Positions 1 through 8,876 of a DNA stretch of 64,000 nucleotides are shown piece after piece. Both the position numbers and the translations under genes were made by a program. Below the pieces are notes generated by a model that saw only the letters and a list, made by a program, of their open reading frames with translations, ran no database searches and was not told the origin of the DNA. How positions within the stretch are numbered: the stretch's first letter is position 1; each line of letters begins with the position of its first letter. This DNA is from Providencia rettgeri (GTDB lineage Bacteria; Pseudomonadota; Gammaproteobacteria; Enterobacterales; Enterobacteriaceae): positions 1,240,001 through 1,304,000 of the forward strand of contig NZ_CP059348.1 of the NCBI RefSeq assembly GCF_013702265.1, given 5' to 3'.

Positions 1-516
1 GAGCTGTATATTGACCGTGCAGATTTCCGCGAAGAAGCTAACCGCCAATATAAGCGTTTGGTATTAGGTAAAGAAGTGCGTCTGCGTAATGCTTACATCA
101 TCAAAGCAGAGCGCGTAGAAAAAGATGCAGAAGGCAATATTACCACTATCTTCTGTACTTACGATGCAGGCACATTGAACAAAGATCCTGCTGACGGTCG
201 TAAAGTTAAAGGCGTTATTCACTGGGTAAGTGCAGCACATGCACTGCCAGCGGAAATTCGTCTGTATGACCGCCTGTTTACTGTACCAAACCCAGCAGCT
301 GAAGATGATTTCTTATCCGTGTTGAACCCAGAATCTCTGGTTATCCGCCAAGGTTTCGTTGAACCAAGCCTGCGCGATGCGCCAGCAGAAAAAGCATACC
401 AGTTTGAGCGTGAAGGTTACTTCTGCGCAGATAACAAACTGAGCAGTGCGGATAAGCTGGTGTTTAACCGTACGGTTGGGTTGCGTGATACTTGGGCTAA
501 GATTGAGTCTAACTAA
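1..516 (+). CDS. glnS: Glutaminyl-tRNA synthetase, C-terminal part (5' end outside window)
   Basis: Cytoplasmic class I aminoacyl-tRNA synthetase that charges tRNA-Gln with glutamine. The frame is open from the first base, so only the last 171 residues are present. They follow E. coli GlnS almost residue for residue across the C-terminal anticodon-binding beta-barrels, including [16 protein letters not shown] and the closing [13 protein letters not shown]. The catalytic Rossmann fold (HIGH, KMSKS) lies upstream of the window. The gene ends at a TAA that directly abuts an ERIC remnant, followed by a terminator shared with the convergent esterase gene. The identification is secure; the start is not visible. 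Confidence 0.97.
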   Translation, partial: ELYIDRADFREEANRQYKRLVLGKEVRLRNAYIIKAERVEKDAEGNITTIFCTYDAGTLNKDPADGRKVKGVIHWVSAAHALPAEIRLYDRLFTVPNPAAEDDFLSVLNPESLVIRQGFVEPSLRDAPAEKAYQFEREGYFCADNKLSSADKLVFNRTVGLRDTWAKIESN

Positions 517-606
517 ATCCTCGTCATACTTCGCGCTGTAGCGGCGTTGGCTGCATTCGCTTAGCTCATTTGCCGCCTCGCTACAACACGAATTATTTAG
601 AGGATT
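516..606. repeat. ERIC element lacking its central palindrome
   Basis: The ends are inverted repeats (aatcctc at 516-522, gaggatt at 600-606). The flanks match the ERIC consensus: GTTGGCTGCATTCGC on the left and TTGCCGCC...AATTATTT on the right. At 91 bp it is 36 bp shorter than the canonical 127 bp. The missing part is the CACCCCAGTCACTTACTT / GTAAGCTCCTGGGG core that the copies at 16725 and 53482 retain. Overlaps the glnS stop codon. Confidence 0.8.
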
Positions 607-633
607 GTAGGGATAGATTGCTGAAAATGGCCT

Positions 634-667
634 AAAAAAAGACCTCCAATTACTGGGGGTCTTTTTA
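634..667. terminator. Bidirectional terminator between glnS and the esterase gene
   Basis: A-run, stem gacctcc (641-647), 7-nt loop, stem gggggtc (655-661), then a T-run. The A and T tracts on both sides suit termination of both convergent genes. Confidence 0.85.
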
Positions 668-711
668 CATCAAAATACAGTTGTGGGTGCAGCTGAACAC
701 TCACAGAAGAT

Positions 712-2274
712 TCAGCGTTGGCTCGTGAAATCTTTCAACCCATAGACCAATGCTTCTATCCATGCAGCATAGTCATGGCCACTTGACCATGAATGGAAGC
801 TGGTTTTGTAGTTTTTATCTCGTAGAACATGTTCAAGCTCTTGGCTATTAAGCCAAATGCCGCCATCAGCACCTTGGTTTTCAAATAATCCTGCTTGTAT
901 CCAGAAACTGATCGGATAATGTGGCGATTGCTGATATTGACGAGTTAACCATCCTGGCTTTTCACCTTCAGGCGCCCACCAGTACGAGCCTGATAGGCTC
1001 AGCACATGACTAAATTGGTTTGGATATCGCAATGCGACCCAGGATGATGCCAATCCGCCATAACTTGCGCCAGCCACAATCGTCTTTTTATTATTTATTT
1101 CAATACCATTTTTGCTCACCCAAGGTAGCAGTTCCAGTGCCATAAAATCAGCAAAAGCTTCATTTGGAGGGAGTTCCTTGGAGCGACGTTTACTATCCAG
1201 ACTATCTATAAAGACAATATTAATAGGGGGTAATTGATGATTAGCAATCAAACCATCAATTACATTGGCGGTGTGATATTTATCCTGCCAAATTTGACCA
1301 TCAAACAAAAATAATGTCCAACTAACTGGCGTTATCGCTTTTGGGCGATAAAGAATGATTTCCCGACTATTTCCAAGGAGATTACTTTTTAATGTATGCC
1401 GAGTCAAAGAACCATGACGTATAGGCTGCGTCATTGTATCGCGGGTAAAATACCGTGAGGGTTTTAAATCAAGTAAAGATGATGTGTTCCACTTATCATC
1501 ATTTTCTATACTCATCGTCGTGGGATTTAAAGGATCTGCTTGTGCAGTGACCAAAATAGCACGGCGTTGTTCACGCGCATTGCCATCTACTTTAGGAACG
1601 TCAGGCGCTAATTGATATTGCATACGCGTATCTGCAGGGACCACGTAGCTGCGAAACCAAACATCGGAGTCACCCAGTTTAAACATAGGATCATGATCGC
1701 CTGCCGGAGACCCTAAAATAAACACGTTACCGCGGGCTGCGCGCCACAAAAAAGTGACTCGTTTATGAGATGTATCTATGGGTTCAACTAAAGGCGTACC
1801 GATGAGTTGCTGTTTTTCCCAAAATGCATCTGTTGTTCCTCCTGCTGCCAGTTCCTTTGCGAGTTGTTGTAAAGTAGGACTGACTGGATCAAGTTTTCGC
1901 ACGCGATTGAGAGGCTGAGTTTTTGTCATTTTCCAGTCGAACTGCCATTTACTGCCGTTATTTCCATATAATACTAATGATGAAACTTGCCCCGTCGGGG
2001 ATGAAAAAAGTAGCGACTTTTCTCCATCAGCGGGTCCTGCTTCCAATAAAGTGCGTAAATGACGGTTTTGCTGATCGATCAATTGTGCCCCCGTCGCCCC
2101 TTTTAGTGTGGCAACCACATAATTTTCATTAAGTGCAGGCAGAACAAAGCAAATCCTACCATCAGAATCGAATACACCTTCCTGACCCCCCTGGAGAGGT
2201 AGTTCGTTGCAAGGCGCAGCTATTGCGGGTACTGCACTCAAAGCGACCATTACGTAAAGTAAAACAGACTTCAT
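712..2274 (-). CDS. Exported Fes-like siderophore esterase (alpha/beta hydrolase)
   Basis: A 520-residue protein with a clear Sec signal peptide (cleavage likely after AIAA, residue 20). Residues about 25-130 form an extra N-terminal domain I do not recognise. About 155-230 resembles the enterochelin-esterase N-terminal domain (VTFLWRAARGNVFILG), and about 290-515 is an esterase-D hydrolase. The nucleophile elbow is GASYGG with Ser404, and the probable catalytic His is H500 in SSGHDYAAW. Classical Fes is cytoplasmic and shorter, so export suggests that ferric-siderophore esters are hydrolysed in the periplasm, as proposed for IroE. It lies 90 bp behind the TonB receptor on the same strand and probably shares its Fur-controlled transcript. 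A catecholate-ester substrate is inference; another polyester or peptide ester is possible. Confidence 0.8.
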   Translation of the reverse strand: MKSVLLYVMVALSAVPAIAAPCNELPLQGGQEGVFDSDGRICFVLPALNENYVVATLKGATGAQLIDQQNRHLRTLLEAGPADGEKSLLFSSPTGQVSSLVLYGNNGSKWQFDWKMTKTQPLNRVRKLDPVSPTLQQLAKELAAGGTTDAFWEKQQLIGTPLVEPIDTSHKRVTFLWRAARGNVFILGSPAGDHDPMFKLGDSDVWFRSYVVPADTRMQYQLAPDVPKVDGNAREQRRAILVTAQADPLNPTTMSIENDDKWNTSSLLDLKPSRYFTRDTMTQPIRHGSLTRHTLKSNLLGNSREIILYRPKAITPVSWTLFLFDGQIWQDKYHTANVIDGLIANHQLPPINIVFIDSLDSKRRSKELPPNEAFADFMALELLPWVSKNGIEINNKKTIVAGASYGGLASSWVALRYPNQFSHVLSLSGSYWWAPEGEKPGWLTRQYQQSPHYPISFWIQAGLFENQGADGGIWLNSQELEHVLRDKNYKTSFHSWSSGHDYAAWIEALVYGLKDFTSQR

Positions 2275-2364
2275 GAGCCCTCACTTTCAAGTTAATCGTT
2301 ATTATTAATGAGATAACAAAGGCTACATCTCAATTTGTCGTAGCCTTTGTTCTTACTCTTTGTT

Positions 2365-4479
2365 TTACCAAGCGTAATCAAACGTGACAGTACCAGTTCG
2401 ACCTATACCATAAAAGCAGGCATCACTCATACCACAGGATGAAACATAATGTTTATCCATTAAGTTATTCACGTTTAACTGTATCGTTGCGCCTTTCAAC
2501 GATGGGGAAATATTGTCAAGTTCATAGCCAACCATCGCATCGTAAAGTGTTACCCCAGGCACAGAAAAGCTATTATCTGCCCCTGCTTTGCTGGATCCGA
2601 TATAGCGCACTCCCGCTCCGGCTTTCAGTCCATTCAGCATTCCTGAATTTTCTTCATATTGTCCCCAAACAGAGGCCATATTTTTAGGGATTCGAGGAAA
2701 TTCTTTTCCTTTTTCAGCACTGTTTGCCGTTTCAAGTACTTTGGTTTTGGTATACGAATATGCCCCTGTAACGGCAAATTTGTCGGTGAGTTTACTGTTT
2801 ATCTGGGCTTCCACACCTTTACTTTCACCCTTGCCGATTAGGGTCATATAGCCTAATTCAGAGTCGTATTTAGGAATATTTTTTTGCTCGATATGATAGA
2901 GAGATAAGGTCGCCAGCGTTTTTTGGTCAGGGGTGAGGTACTTAATACCGATTTCCGTTTGCTTTGCTGTTTTAGGATCAAACGGCTTACTTTCTGGCTT
3001 TCTGTTAGTTGCGAGATTTGGTTCAAAAGAGGTGCTGTAGCTAATATAAGGGGAAATACCATTATCAAATGAGTATAACACCCCAACTAAGCCTGTTAGT
3101 TTGCCATCATTTTGTTTCGAATTGTCACTGTTCGTTCTGTCTATCGTTTTTACTTCAATCCAATCATATCGGGTGCTAGCTAATAAGTTCCAGCTATTCC
3201 ATTCGATTTGGTCTTGAATATAAATACCGATTTGATCGCTTTTTTGTAACTGGTCGGTGAATAGCGTCTGCTTGGATTCATCAATTTTCTGGTATTGGGG
3301 GTTACGCCAATCAATATCATAATTGCCGCTTCTGTCGCGCCAAAACTGTTTATCCTCTTTAGTCCATTTGTAATCGACGCCGACTAATAGTGTTTGATAA
3401 AGCCCCCCATTATCAATGTCGAAATTTAAATGAGTATCAACACCAAATGTATTGAGTTTTGTTTTTTCGTGCTGAGCCATTCGTTTTAGTACATAAGGAT
3501 AGTTTTTAGCTTCACTTGCTAAGGTGTTAAATACTAAATAATTATATTTTTCATCAATTTCTGCGTAGCGTGCCTTTTGTACCAATGAAATTTGATCACT
3601 AAAATTATGTTCAAATTCATATCCAATACTATGTTGTTTTTGTTTGGAAATATTATAGTCAGGATTGCTTATATTGAAGTCTTGTGGAATTTTTCCTTCT
3701 GGGGTTGATTCTAGAGTGCCAACTTTAGGAAGAAAATTTCGATAACCATTTTTCGGTGAGTTCTGTAGGTAAGCCAAAAGAGTGAAAGTAGTGTCTTCAT
3801 TTAGGAATGTTATTGCAGGTGCAATAGCATATTTTTCTTCCTCATAGTCTCGTACCTGAGTATCTTTCTTTTTCGCCAAGCCATTTAAACGGTAGAGGAT
3901 ATTTCCATCATCCGTTAGCTGGCCACCGAGATCAAAAAATCCTTCTGTTTTATTTCGATTACCGACTCGTAACTGAATTTTATTGATGCTCTGTGCAGTG
4001 GGTTTTTTACTTGTCATGGCAATAACCCCGCCAGGGCTTATTTGTCCATATTGCACAGATGCCGGTCCTTTAATCATCTCAATTCTGTCTAGAAACCAAG
4101 GCTCAGTTGTGCCCATTGACGAGGACGCATTTCCGCCAAAAGGAATGCCATCTAGAATTTTGTTCGCATAATCAAAACCGCGACTGAATACCTCATCATT
4201 GCGATTCGAATCACCACGGTATTCGGTAACCACACCGGGTGTATACCTCAGTGCATCCACAACGGTTTCTGCTGCTCTGTTTTCTATTTGGGTTTTGGTC
4301 ACCACATTTACTGTCTGTGGTATTTTCATTATCTCAGTCTCATTCTTTGTTGCAGAAGATGTCGTTGTTGCGGTGTATGAATCACTTGAGCTTGGTGTAG
4401 TCACAACCAGAACGTCAGTTGCTGAAGCCGCGAATGGCGAAACTATTAACAGTGATAGCGCTGATAGCTTATTTAACAT
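2365..4479 (-). CDS. TonB-dependent ferric-siderophore receptor
   Basis: A 704-residue outer-membrane protein. It has a signal peptide (cut near ASA-TD), a TonB-box-like DVLVVT just after it, a plug domain at about 45-165 (IPQTVNVVTKTQIENR, MIKGPASVQYGQISPGG), and a 22-strand-type barrel ending in the aromatic VTFDYAW signature. The plug motifs fit the FhuA/FhuE/FoxA-like siderophore receptor group (TIGR01783 type). The substrate cannot be read from sequence; the neighbouring Fes-like esterase hints at a catecholate or ester siderophore, whereas the receptor subgroup often takes hydroxamates. Two near-identical Fur boxes lie 120-170 bp upstream. The gene is intact and followed by the esterase. 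Confidence 0.92.
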   Translation of the reverse strand: MLNKLSALSLLIVSPFAASATDVLVVTTPSSSDSYTATTTSSATKNETEIMKIPQTVNVVTKTQIENRAAETVVDALRYTPGVVTEYRGDSNRNDEVFSRGFDYANKILDGIPFGGNASSSMGTTEPWFLDRIEMIKGPASVQYGQISPGGVIAMTSKKPTAQSINKIQLRVGNRNKTEGFFDLGGQLTDDGNILYRLNGLAKKKDTQVRDYEEEKYAIAPAITFLNEDTTFTLLAYLQNSPKNGYRNFLPKVGTLESTPEGKIPQDFNISNPDYNISKQKQHSIGYEFEHNFSDQISLVQKARYAEIDEKYNYLVFNTLASEAKNYPYVLKRMAQHEKTKLNTFGVDTHLNFDIDNGGLYQTLLVGVDYKWTKEDKQFWRDRSGNYDIDWRNPQYQKIDESKQTLFTDQLQKSDQIGIYIQDQIEWNSWNLLASTRYDWIEVKTIDRTNSDNSKQNDGKLTGLVGVLYSFDNGISPYISYSTSFEPNLATNRKPESKPFDPKTAKQTEIGIKYLTPDQKTLATLSLYHIEQKNIPKYDSELGYMTLIGKGESKGVEAQINSKLTDKFAVTGAYSYTKTKVLETANSAEKGKEFPRIPKNMASVWGQYEENSGMLNGLKAGAGVRYIGSSKAGADNSFSVPGVTLYDAMVGYELDNISPSLKGATIQLNVNNLMDKHYVSSCGMSDACFYGIGRTGTVTFDYAW

Positions 4480-4598
4480 AGCAATACCTGTTCATCCCTA
4501 TTTTTAACGTATGGTTCTAATATTTATTAGTAAAATCATATTGATGCATAAATTTATGCATTTGTGCTTTATGGAATATCATGTGTGTGATTTTATAT

Positions 4599-4645
4599 GA
4601 TAATAATAATCATTTAAATAATTAATGATAATAATAATCATTAAG
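4599..4645 (-). promoter_or_regulatory. Two tandem Fur boxes upstream of the receptor gene
   Basis: 4599-4617 and 4627-4645 both begin with gataataataatcatt, close to the Fur consensus GATAATGATAATCATTATC, and are repeated at 28 bp spacing. The location, upstream of an iron-uptake gene, fits iron-dependent repression by Fur. Confidence 0.85.
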
Positions 4646-4687
4646 AATACCATATGATAATTAATCAGTTTTTTATGTTTTAGAAAG

Positions 4688-4861
4688 TCAGGATTTCAAC
4701 CAGATTGCTCTTTGCTCAATGAGGCAACTATCAACGCATTTCATCAGCGCATCTAATGCTTCGGTCTGAATAGGGTTATAAGATTCGGCTTGTGATTTTG
4801 ATTGGCGGATATATTGGGTCAGGGAAATGGGGCTTCTCGATCGTGAAAAAGGTATTTTCAT
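4688..4861 (-). CDS. Possible small hypothetical protein or gene remnant (57 codons)
   Basis: An open frame from ATG (4861) to TGA (4688) with protein-like composition, including LTQYIRQSKSQAES and ALDALMKCVDSCLIEQ, which could form two short helices. No Shine-Dalgarno sequence precedes the ATG. The frame stays open only about 11 codons further upstream to an in-frame TGA, so it may be the 3' end of a decayed gene. I do not recognise the family. It lies between the Fur boxes and a strong hairpin in a 478 bp region otherwise without genes. Confidence 0.3.
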   Translation of the reverse strand: MKIPFSRSRSPISLTQYIRQSKSQAESYNPIQTEALDALMKCVDSCLIEQRAIWLKS

Positions 4862-4900
4862 TTTTCGAGGAGTAAGGAGTGTAACGAAAAGAGCTCAACA

Positions 4901-4937
4901 TAATGAAGTGCCCACTAGCTATTGGGGCGCTTCATTA
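4901..4937. terminator. Strong hairpin downstream of the DUF5329 gene
   Basis: A 13-bp stem (taatgaagtgccc at 4901-4913 against ggggcgcttcatta at 4925-4937, one G-T pair) lies just beyond the stop codon of the minus-strand gene at 4958. The T-tract is poor, so it may protect the mRNA end rather than terminate transcription. Confidence 0.55.
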
Positions 4938-4957
4938 ATCGGGGGGGATAAAATGGG

Positions 4958-5353
4958 TTATTTGGCTGCTTTATCAACGTTATTTTTCAGTAAATCATGC
5001 AGATACTGATTGGCGCTGGTGACTTTACCTTGGGCATCGGTGACTTGATACTCTTCTCCGGTGATAGAGGATTTGGATGCCACATTGTCAATAAACTGCT
5101 CTGTTGTCTGTAAGCGCTTTTCGGTTTTACCTAGCTTTAAACGCAAATGGGATTCAGCTTCTGGTGCGGAATGACCGGAACCATTACGCGTGAACGTTAA
5201 ATTCTGCTGTTTGCCCAATTCCGTTAACAACGCTTCAGTCCGCGTTTTCTCTTCTGGGCTTAGCGCAAGGGCTTTGGTGGTGACGAAAATAGTTAAAAAA
5301 ATCACTAAGATTGAAGCAAAACGGCGAGAAGCTTGAGTCAGTAACGATTGCAC
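4958..5353 (-). CDS. DUF5329-type small exported protein
   Basis: A 131-residue protein starting at GTG (5353). A cggag Shine-Dalgarno sequence sits eight bases upstream. There is a signal peptide to about residue 30 (VTTKALA-LS). The mature part begins PEEKTRTEALLTELGKQ and contains EAESHLRLKLGK and ASKSSITGEEYQV, which I associate with the DUF5329 family; the function is unknown. It has one N-terminal hydrophobic segment and no cysteines, and is predicted periplasmic. It lies 115 bp upstream of the end of kdpE on the same strand but is not part of any known K+ system. The family call rests on memory of the pattern, not a search. Confidence 0.75.
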   Translation of the reverse strand: MQSLLTQASRRFASILVIFLTIFVTTKALALSPEEKTRTEALLTELGKQQNLTFTRNGSGHSAPEAESHLRLKLGKTEKRLQTTEQFIDNVASKSSITGEEYQVTDAQGKVTSANQYLHDLLKNNVDKAAK

Positions 5354-5468
5354 AGGAAACGCTCCGATAAGTTAAGATTGGAGAGATTATAGGCAGCCGA
5401 GATGAATAAACTATCAGTAATAGTCTGAGAATCATGTTTTAAGACAAACTTAGGTTTTAAGGCATAAA

Positions 5469-6152
5469 TTAAGGCATAAAACGGTAGCCAATACCGGTTT
5501 CAGTTAAAAGATGTTCGGGGCGAGCAGGGTCATTTTCCAACTTCTGGCGTAAATGCCCCATATAAATACGTAGATAATGATTATGTTCGACGTAACTTGG
5601 CCCCCAGACTTGTAGCAACAAATGGCGCTGAGTGAGCACTTTTCCGCTATTGGCGACGAGTTCGCTAAGTAACCGAAACTCAATGGGGGTGAGATGCAGC
5701 TCTTCGCTGCCTTTAGTCACGATACGGTTGATGAAATCCACCGTGACATCGCCAAATTGAAAAGTCGGGCTTTCTTGACCGGCTTTACCAAAGCGACGCA
5801 AAGCGACTCGGACACGGGCGAGTAATTCACTGATACCAAAAGGTTTCGTTAAATAATCATCGGCACCCGCATCAAGAGCGGCCACTTTTTGGGACTCTTC
5901 TTCACGAGCAGAAAGTACGATCAACGGAATACTGCTCCATTGGCGTAAATCACGGATCAAATCCAATCCATCACCGTCGGGTAATCCAAGATCTAAAATC
6001 ACCAAATCAGGCTGACGAGTACCAGCTTCTATGAGTCCTCGTTGGTAATTTTCAGCTTCAAAAATTTTCCAGCCTTCACCCTCCAACGCTAATCGAACAA
6101 AGCGGCGGATCTCTTTTTCATCTTCAATGATCAGGATTTGATGGGAACTCAC
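5469..6152 (-). CDS. kdpE: Response regulator of potassium transport KdpE
   Basis: A 227-residue OmpR/PhoB-type regulator that activates kdpFABC when phosphorylated by KdpD. The receiver domain (1-120) has acidic pocket E10/D11, phospho-acceptor D54 in VILDLGLPDG and conserved K103. The winged helix (130-227) contains LTPIEFRLLSELVANSGKVL. Length matches E. coli KdpE (225). It is the last gene of kdpFABCDE, 16 bp after kdpD, with an intact phosphorylation site. Confidence 0.97.
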   Translation of the reverse strand: MSSHQILIIEDEKEIRRFVRLALEGEGWKIFEAENYQRGLIEAGTRQPDLVILDLGLPDGDGLDLIRDLRQWSSIPLIVLSAREEESQKVAALDAGADDYLTKPFGISELLARVRVALRRFGKAGQESPTFQFGDVTVDFINRIVTKGSEELHLTPIEFRLLSELVANSGKVLTQRHLLLQVWGPSYVEHNHYLRIYMGHLRQKLENDPARPEHLLTETGIGYRFMP

Positions 6153-6168
6153 AGTCTGCTAAGTGCTC

Positions 6169-8868
6169 CTAAATTTCGTTTTCGCTTTCGTTTTCAATCT
6201 CGGGTAACGGCTTTAATGGCAAAATAAAATGGAAGCTGGCGCCACCTTTTTCATTATTTTCAGCCCAAATTTCCCCTTCATGGAGATGGATAATAGCACG
6301 ACAGATAGCTAAACCTAAGCCAACTCCCGGAATTGCTGATTCTTTTTGTGCGCGGGAAAATTTATCGAAAATGGTTTTTTCTTGCCCGTCGGGAATGGCA
6401 TTGCTGGCATCCCACACTTCGATATGGGCTTTTTGTGATTCGATAGACGCACGAATACCAATTGGGGTGTCGCTATCACTGTATTTTATGGCATTTTCGA
6501 GCAAGTTAATGATGACGCGCTCAATCAAATTGCCGTCACAATACAAGAGTAAATCGGCTGGAATATCAATATCAAGTGGGTGACTATCTAAAGTGTAGTC
6601 CAAGATGCGAACTGCGCTGCTCGTAATTTCTTGCAGAGATTCCCATTCCAAATTTGGGTGGATCCTCCCAGATTGTAAGCGAGCCATATCCAATAAATTA
6701 TTCACTAATCGCGAAGTGCTTAACACCTGTTGGCGCATCTGGCTGACTTGTGCGGTGAGTGGTGAATTTTCGGCTGATAACTCCAACATCAAAATTTCAC
6801 TTTGACCAAATAAAACAGTCAGTGGCGTTTTGAGATCATGGGATAAGGCTGCCAGCAATGAATTTCGTAATTGCTCCCGTTCAACATCCAGCTTGGCTCT
6901 CTCTGCTTGTTTGGTCAGTTGCAGGCGGGAAAGGCTACTGGCGATTAATCCGGTAAAGGTTTGCAACATACGCTGCTGTTCGGGGATCAATAATTGGCGA
7001 ATATTACGCGGCTCAATGGCGAGCACGGCAAGGGTTTCATCCGCCGTTGTGATGGGCTGTAATTGGTACGGCACGCTGGGAAGTGTGTCCGTCCCTGCAC
7101 CTGCAGGCTGGCGCTTATCGAAGCTCCATTTTGCGATCGCTTTGTCGATTTGCAACTGGCTATAACCTTCGCACTGTAATGGCGTCAGTTGGTTGTTTTC
7201 ATCGGGGAGTAGCAAACAGGTTTTTGCCTGAAAGGCGTTGTTTAAAAAGTGGTAGCCAGTTTTACCGATATCTTCCGTGCTGAGGGCTTGACCTAGTTCT
7301 TTGGTCATTTCATATAAATGGCGCGTGCGTTGTTCTCGATAACGGGCAATTCTTGCCTGATAGCGCATACCTGCGGTCAAGTTCCCGACAACCACCCCCA
7401 CAATCAGCATTACGGTAAAAGTCACCAGATACTGCATATCCATGATAGCCAAAGAGAAATGAGGCTGAACAAAGAATAAGTCAAAACTAATCACGTTGAC
7501 TAATGCGGCGAAAACGGAAGGGCGGCGACCGTAAAATAACGCGACTAATACCACACCCAATAAATAGAGGGTGACTAAGTTGGCTTTATCCAGCGCCAAT
7601 AAGAAGGTTCGAGAAAATAGGGTGATAGCTGCACACATGGCGATCGCCATTAAATAGCCATTGACATCAGAGCGCCATTTTTCGGTAAACGGCTTTCTTT
7701 CTGGCTCTTTATCCCAATCGCTTTTTTCTTCAAGGGCGACAATGATCAAATCTAAATCAGGCCCGAGTTTACCTAGCCTATCCGCAAAACCTTGGTGTAA
7801 ATTGAATTTATACCATTTGCGATGTTTATCCCGTCGGCCGATCAAAATTTTACCGAGGTTATGCTCTCGTGCGTAACGCAAAATGGCTTTTTCTTCATTA
7901 GGATCAGAAAGGGTGGTGGTTTCTGCGCCTAAATCTTGCGCTAGCCTTAAGGCTTTTAAAATAGCTCGGCGCTGAGTTTCAGGAAGTTGGTGTAAGGTTG
8001 GGGTTTCTACATACACCGCATGCCAAACACTGCCGAACTTAGCGGCAAGGCGAGCGGCGGCGCGAACCAGTTTTTCATTGCCTGTATTATGCCCGATGCA
8101 TAAAAGTAATCCGTCGCGGGTATGCCAAACGGGGGCTTCACCTTTACCATCACGAAACTCACGCATTTGGTCATCAACGCGATCAGCTGTGCGGCGTAGG
8201 GCTAATTCCCGTAAAGCAATTAAGTTTCCTTTACGGAAAAAATGCTCAATAGCACGTTCAGCTTGTCCCGGAATATACACTTTGCCTTCTTTTAAACGTT
8301 GGCGCAGATCATCTGGGGGTAAATCCACTAAAACCACTTCATTGGCGGCATCAAAAATATGGTCAGGCACCGTTTCGCGCACGCGGATACCGGTGATGCT
8401 GCCGACAATGTCATTTAAGCTTTCAATATGTTGAACGTTAACGGTGGTGAGAACGTCAATGCCCGCATCCAGTAATTCTTCGACATCTTGCCAGCGTTTA
8501 GGGTGGCGGCTGCCGTTTGGATTACTGAAGGCAAGTTCATCCATTAAGATAATGGCAGGATGCCTTGCCAATGCTGCATCAATATCGAAGGCGTGCAGGC
8601 GACGCCCTCGATGGCTGATTTTTAACGGAGGAAGTTGCGGGAGCCCATCCAGCAGTGCGGCGGTTTCTTCTCGTTCATGAGTTTCGACCACGCCAATCAG
8701 CACGTCTAACCCTTGTGCTCGAAGGCGTTGCGCTTCTTGCAACATGGCATAAGTTTTCCCGACACCGGCGCAAGCACCGAAGAAAATCTTAAGTTTGCCA
8801 CGTCCACTTTCGTTTGCCTTTACCAACAGGTCATCTGGGTTTGGGCGGATAGGCTCCTGATTATTCAT
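6169..8868 (-). CDS. kdpD: Potassium-sensing histidine kinase KdpD
   Basis: An 899-residue inner-membrane sensor kinase/phosphatase. Order of parts: KdpD N-terminal domain with Walker A GACAGVGKT (31-39), a universal-stress-protein-like domain (about 250-380), four membrane helices (about 400-500), a GAF-like segment (about 520-650), HisKA with the autophosphorylated H677 (ALSHDLKTPLT), and HATPase_c with GVGLGLAICR. Length is near E. coli KdpD (894). It begins 8 bp after the kdpC stop, indicating translational coupling with the transporter genes. It senses low K+ and osmotic stress and phosphorylates KdpE. No disabling change is seen. Confidence 0.97.
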   Translation of the reverse strand: MNNQEPIRPNPDDLLVKANESGRGKLKIFFGACAGVGKTYAMLQEAQRLRAQGLDVLIGVVETHEREETAALLDGLPQLPPLKISHRGRRLHAFDIDAALARHPAIILMDELAFSNPNGSRHPKRWQDVEELLDAGIDVLTTVNVQHIESLNDIVGSITGIRVRETVPDHIFDAANEVVLVDLPPDDLRQRLKEGKVYIPGQAERAIEHFFRKGNLIALRELALRRTADRVDDQMREFRDGKGEAPVWHTRDGLLLCIGHNTGNEKLVRAAARLAAKFGSVWHAVYVETPTLHQLPETQRRAILKALRLAQDLGAETTTLSDPNEEKAILRYAREHNLGKILIGRRDKHRKWYKFNLHQGFADRLGKLGPDLDLIIVALEEKSDWDKEPERKPFTEKWRSDVNGYLMAIAMCAAITLFSRTFLLALDKANLVTLYLLGVVLVALFYGRRPSVFAALVNVISFDLFFVQPHFSLAIMDMQYLVTFTVMLIVGVVVGNLTAGMRYQARIARYREQRTRHLYEMTKELGQALSTEDIGKTGYHFLNNAFQAKTCLLLPDENNQLTPLQCEGYSQLQIDKAIAKWSFDKRQPAGAGTDTLPSVPYQLQPITTADETLAVLAIEPRNIRQLLIPEQQRMLQTFTGLIASSLSRLQLTKQAERAKLDVEREQLRNSLLAALSHDLKTPLTVLFGQSEILMLELSAENSPLTAQVSQMRQQVLSTSRLVNNLLDMARLQSGRIHPNLEWESLQEITSSAVRILDYTLDSHPLDIDIPADLLLYCDGNLIERVIINLLENAIKYSDSDTPIGIRASIESQKAHIEVWDASNAIPDGQEKTIFDKFSRAQKESAIPGVGLGLAICRAIIHLHEGEIWAENNEKGGASFHFILPLKPLPEIENESENEI

Positions 8869-8876
8869 AACTGACC

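Noticed and set aside
4827-5009. 60-codon plus-strand frame opposite the end of the DUF5329 gene
   Set aside because: Runs through the strong hairpin at 4901-4937 and into the antisense of the real gene; no family resemblance or ribosome site.
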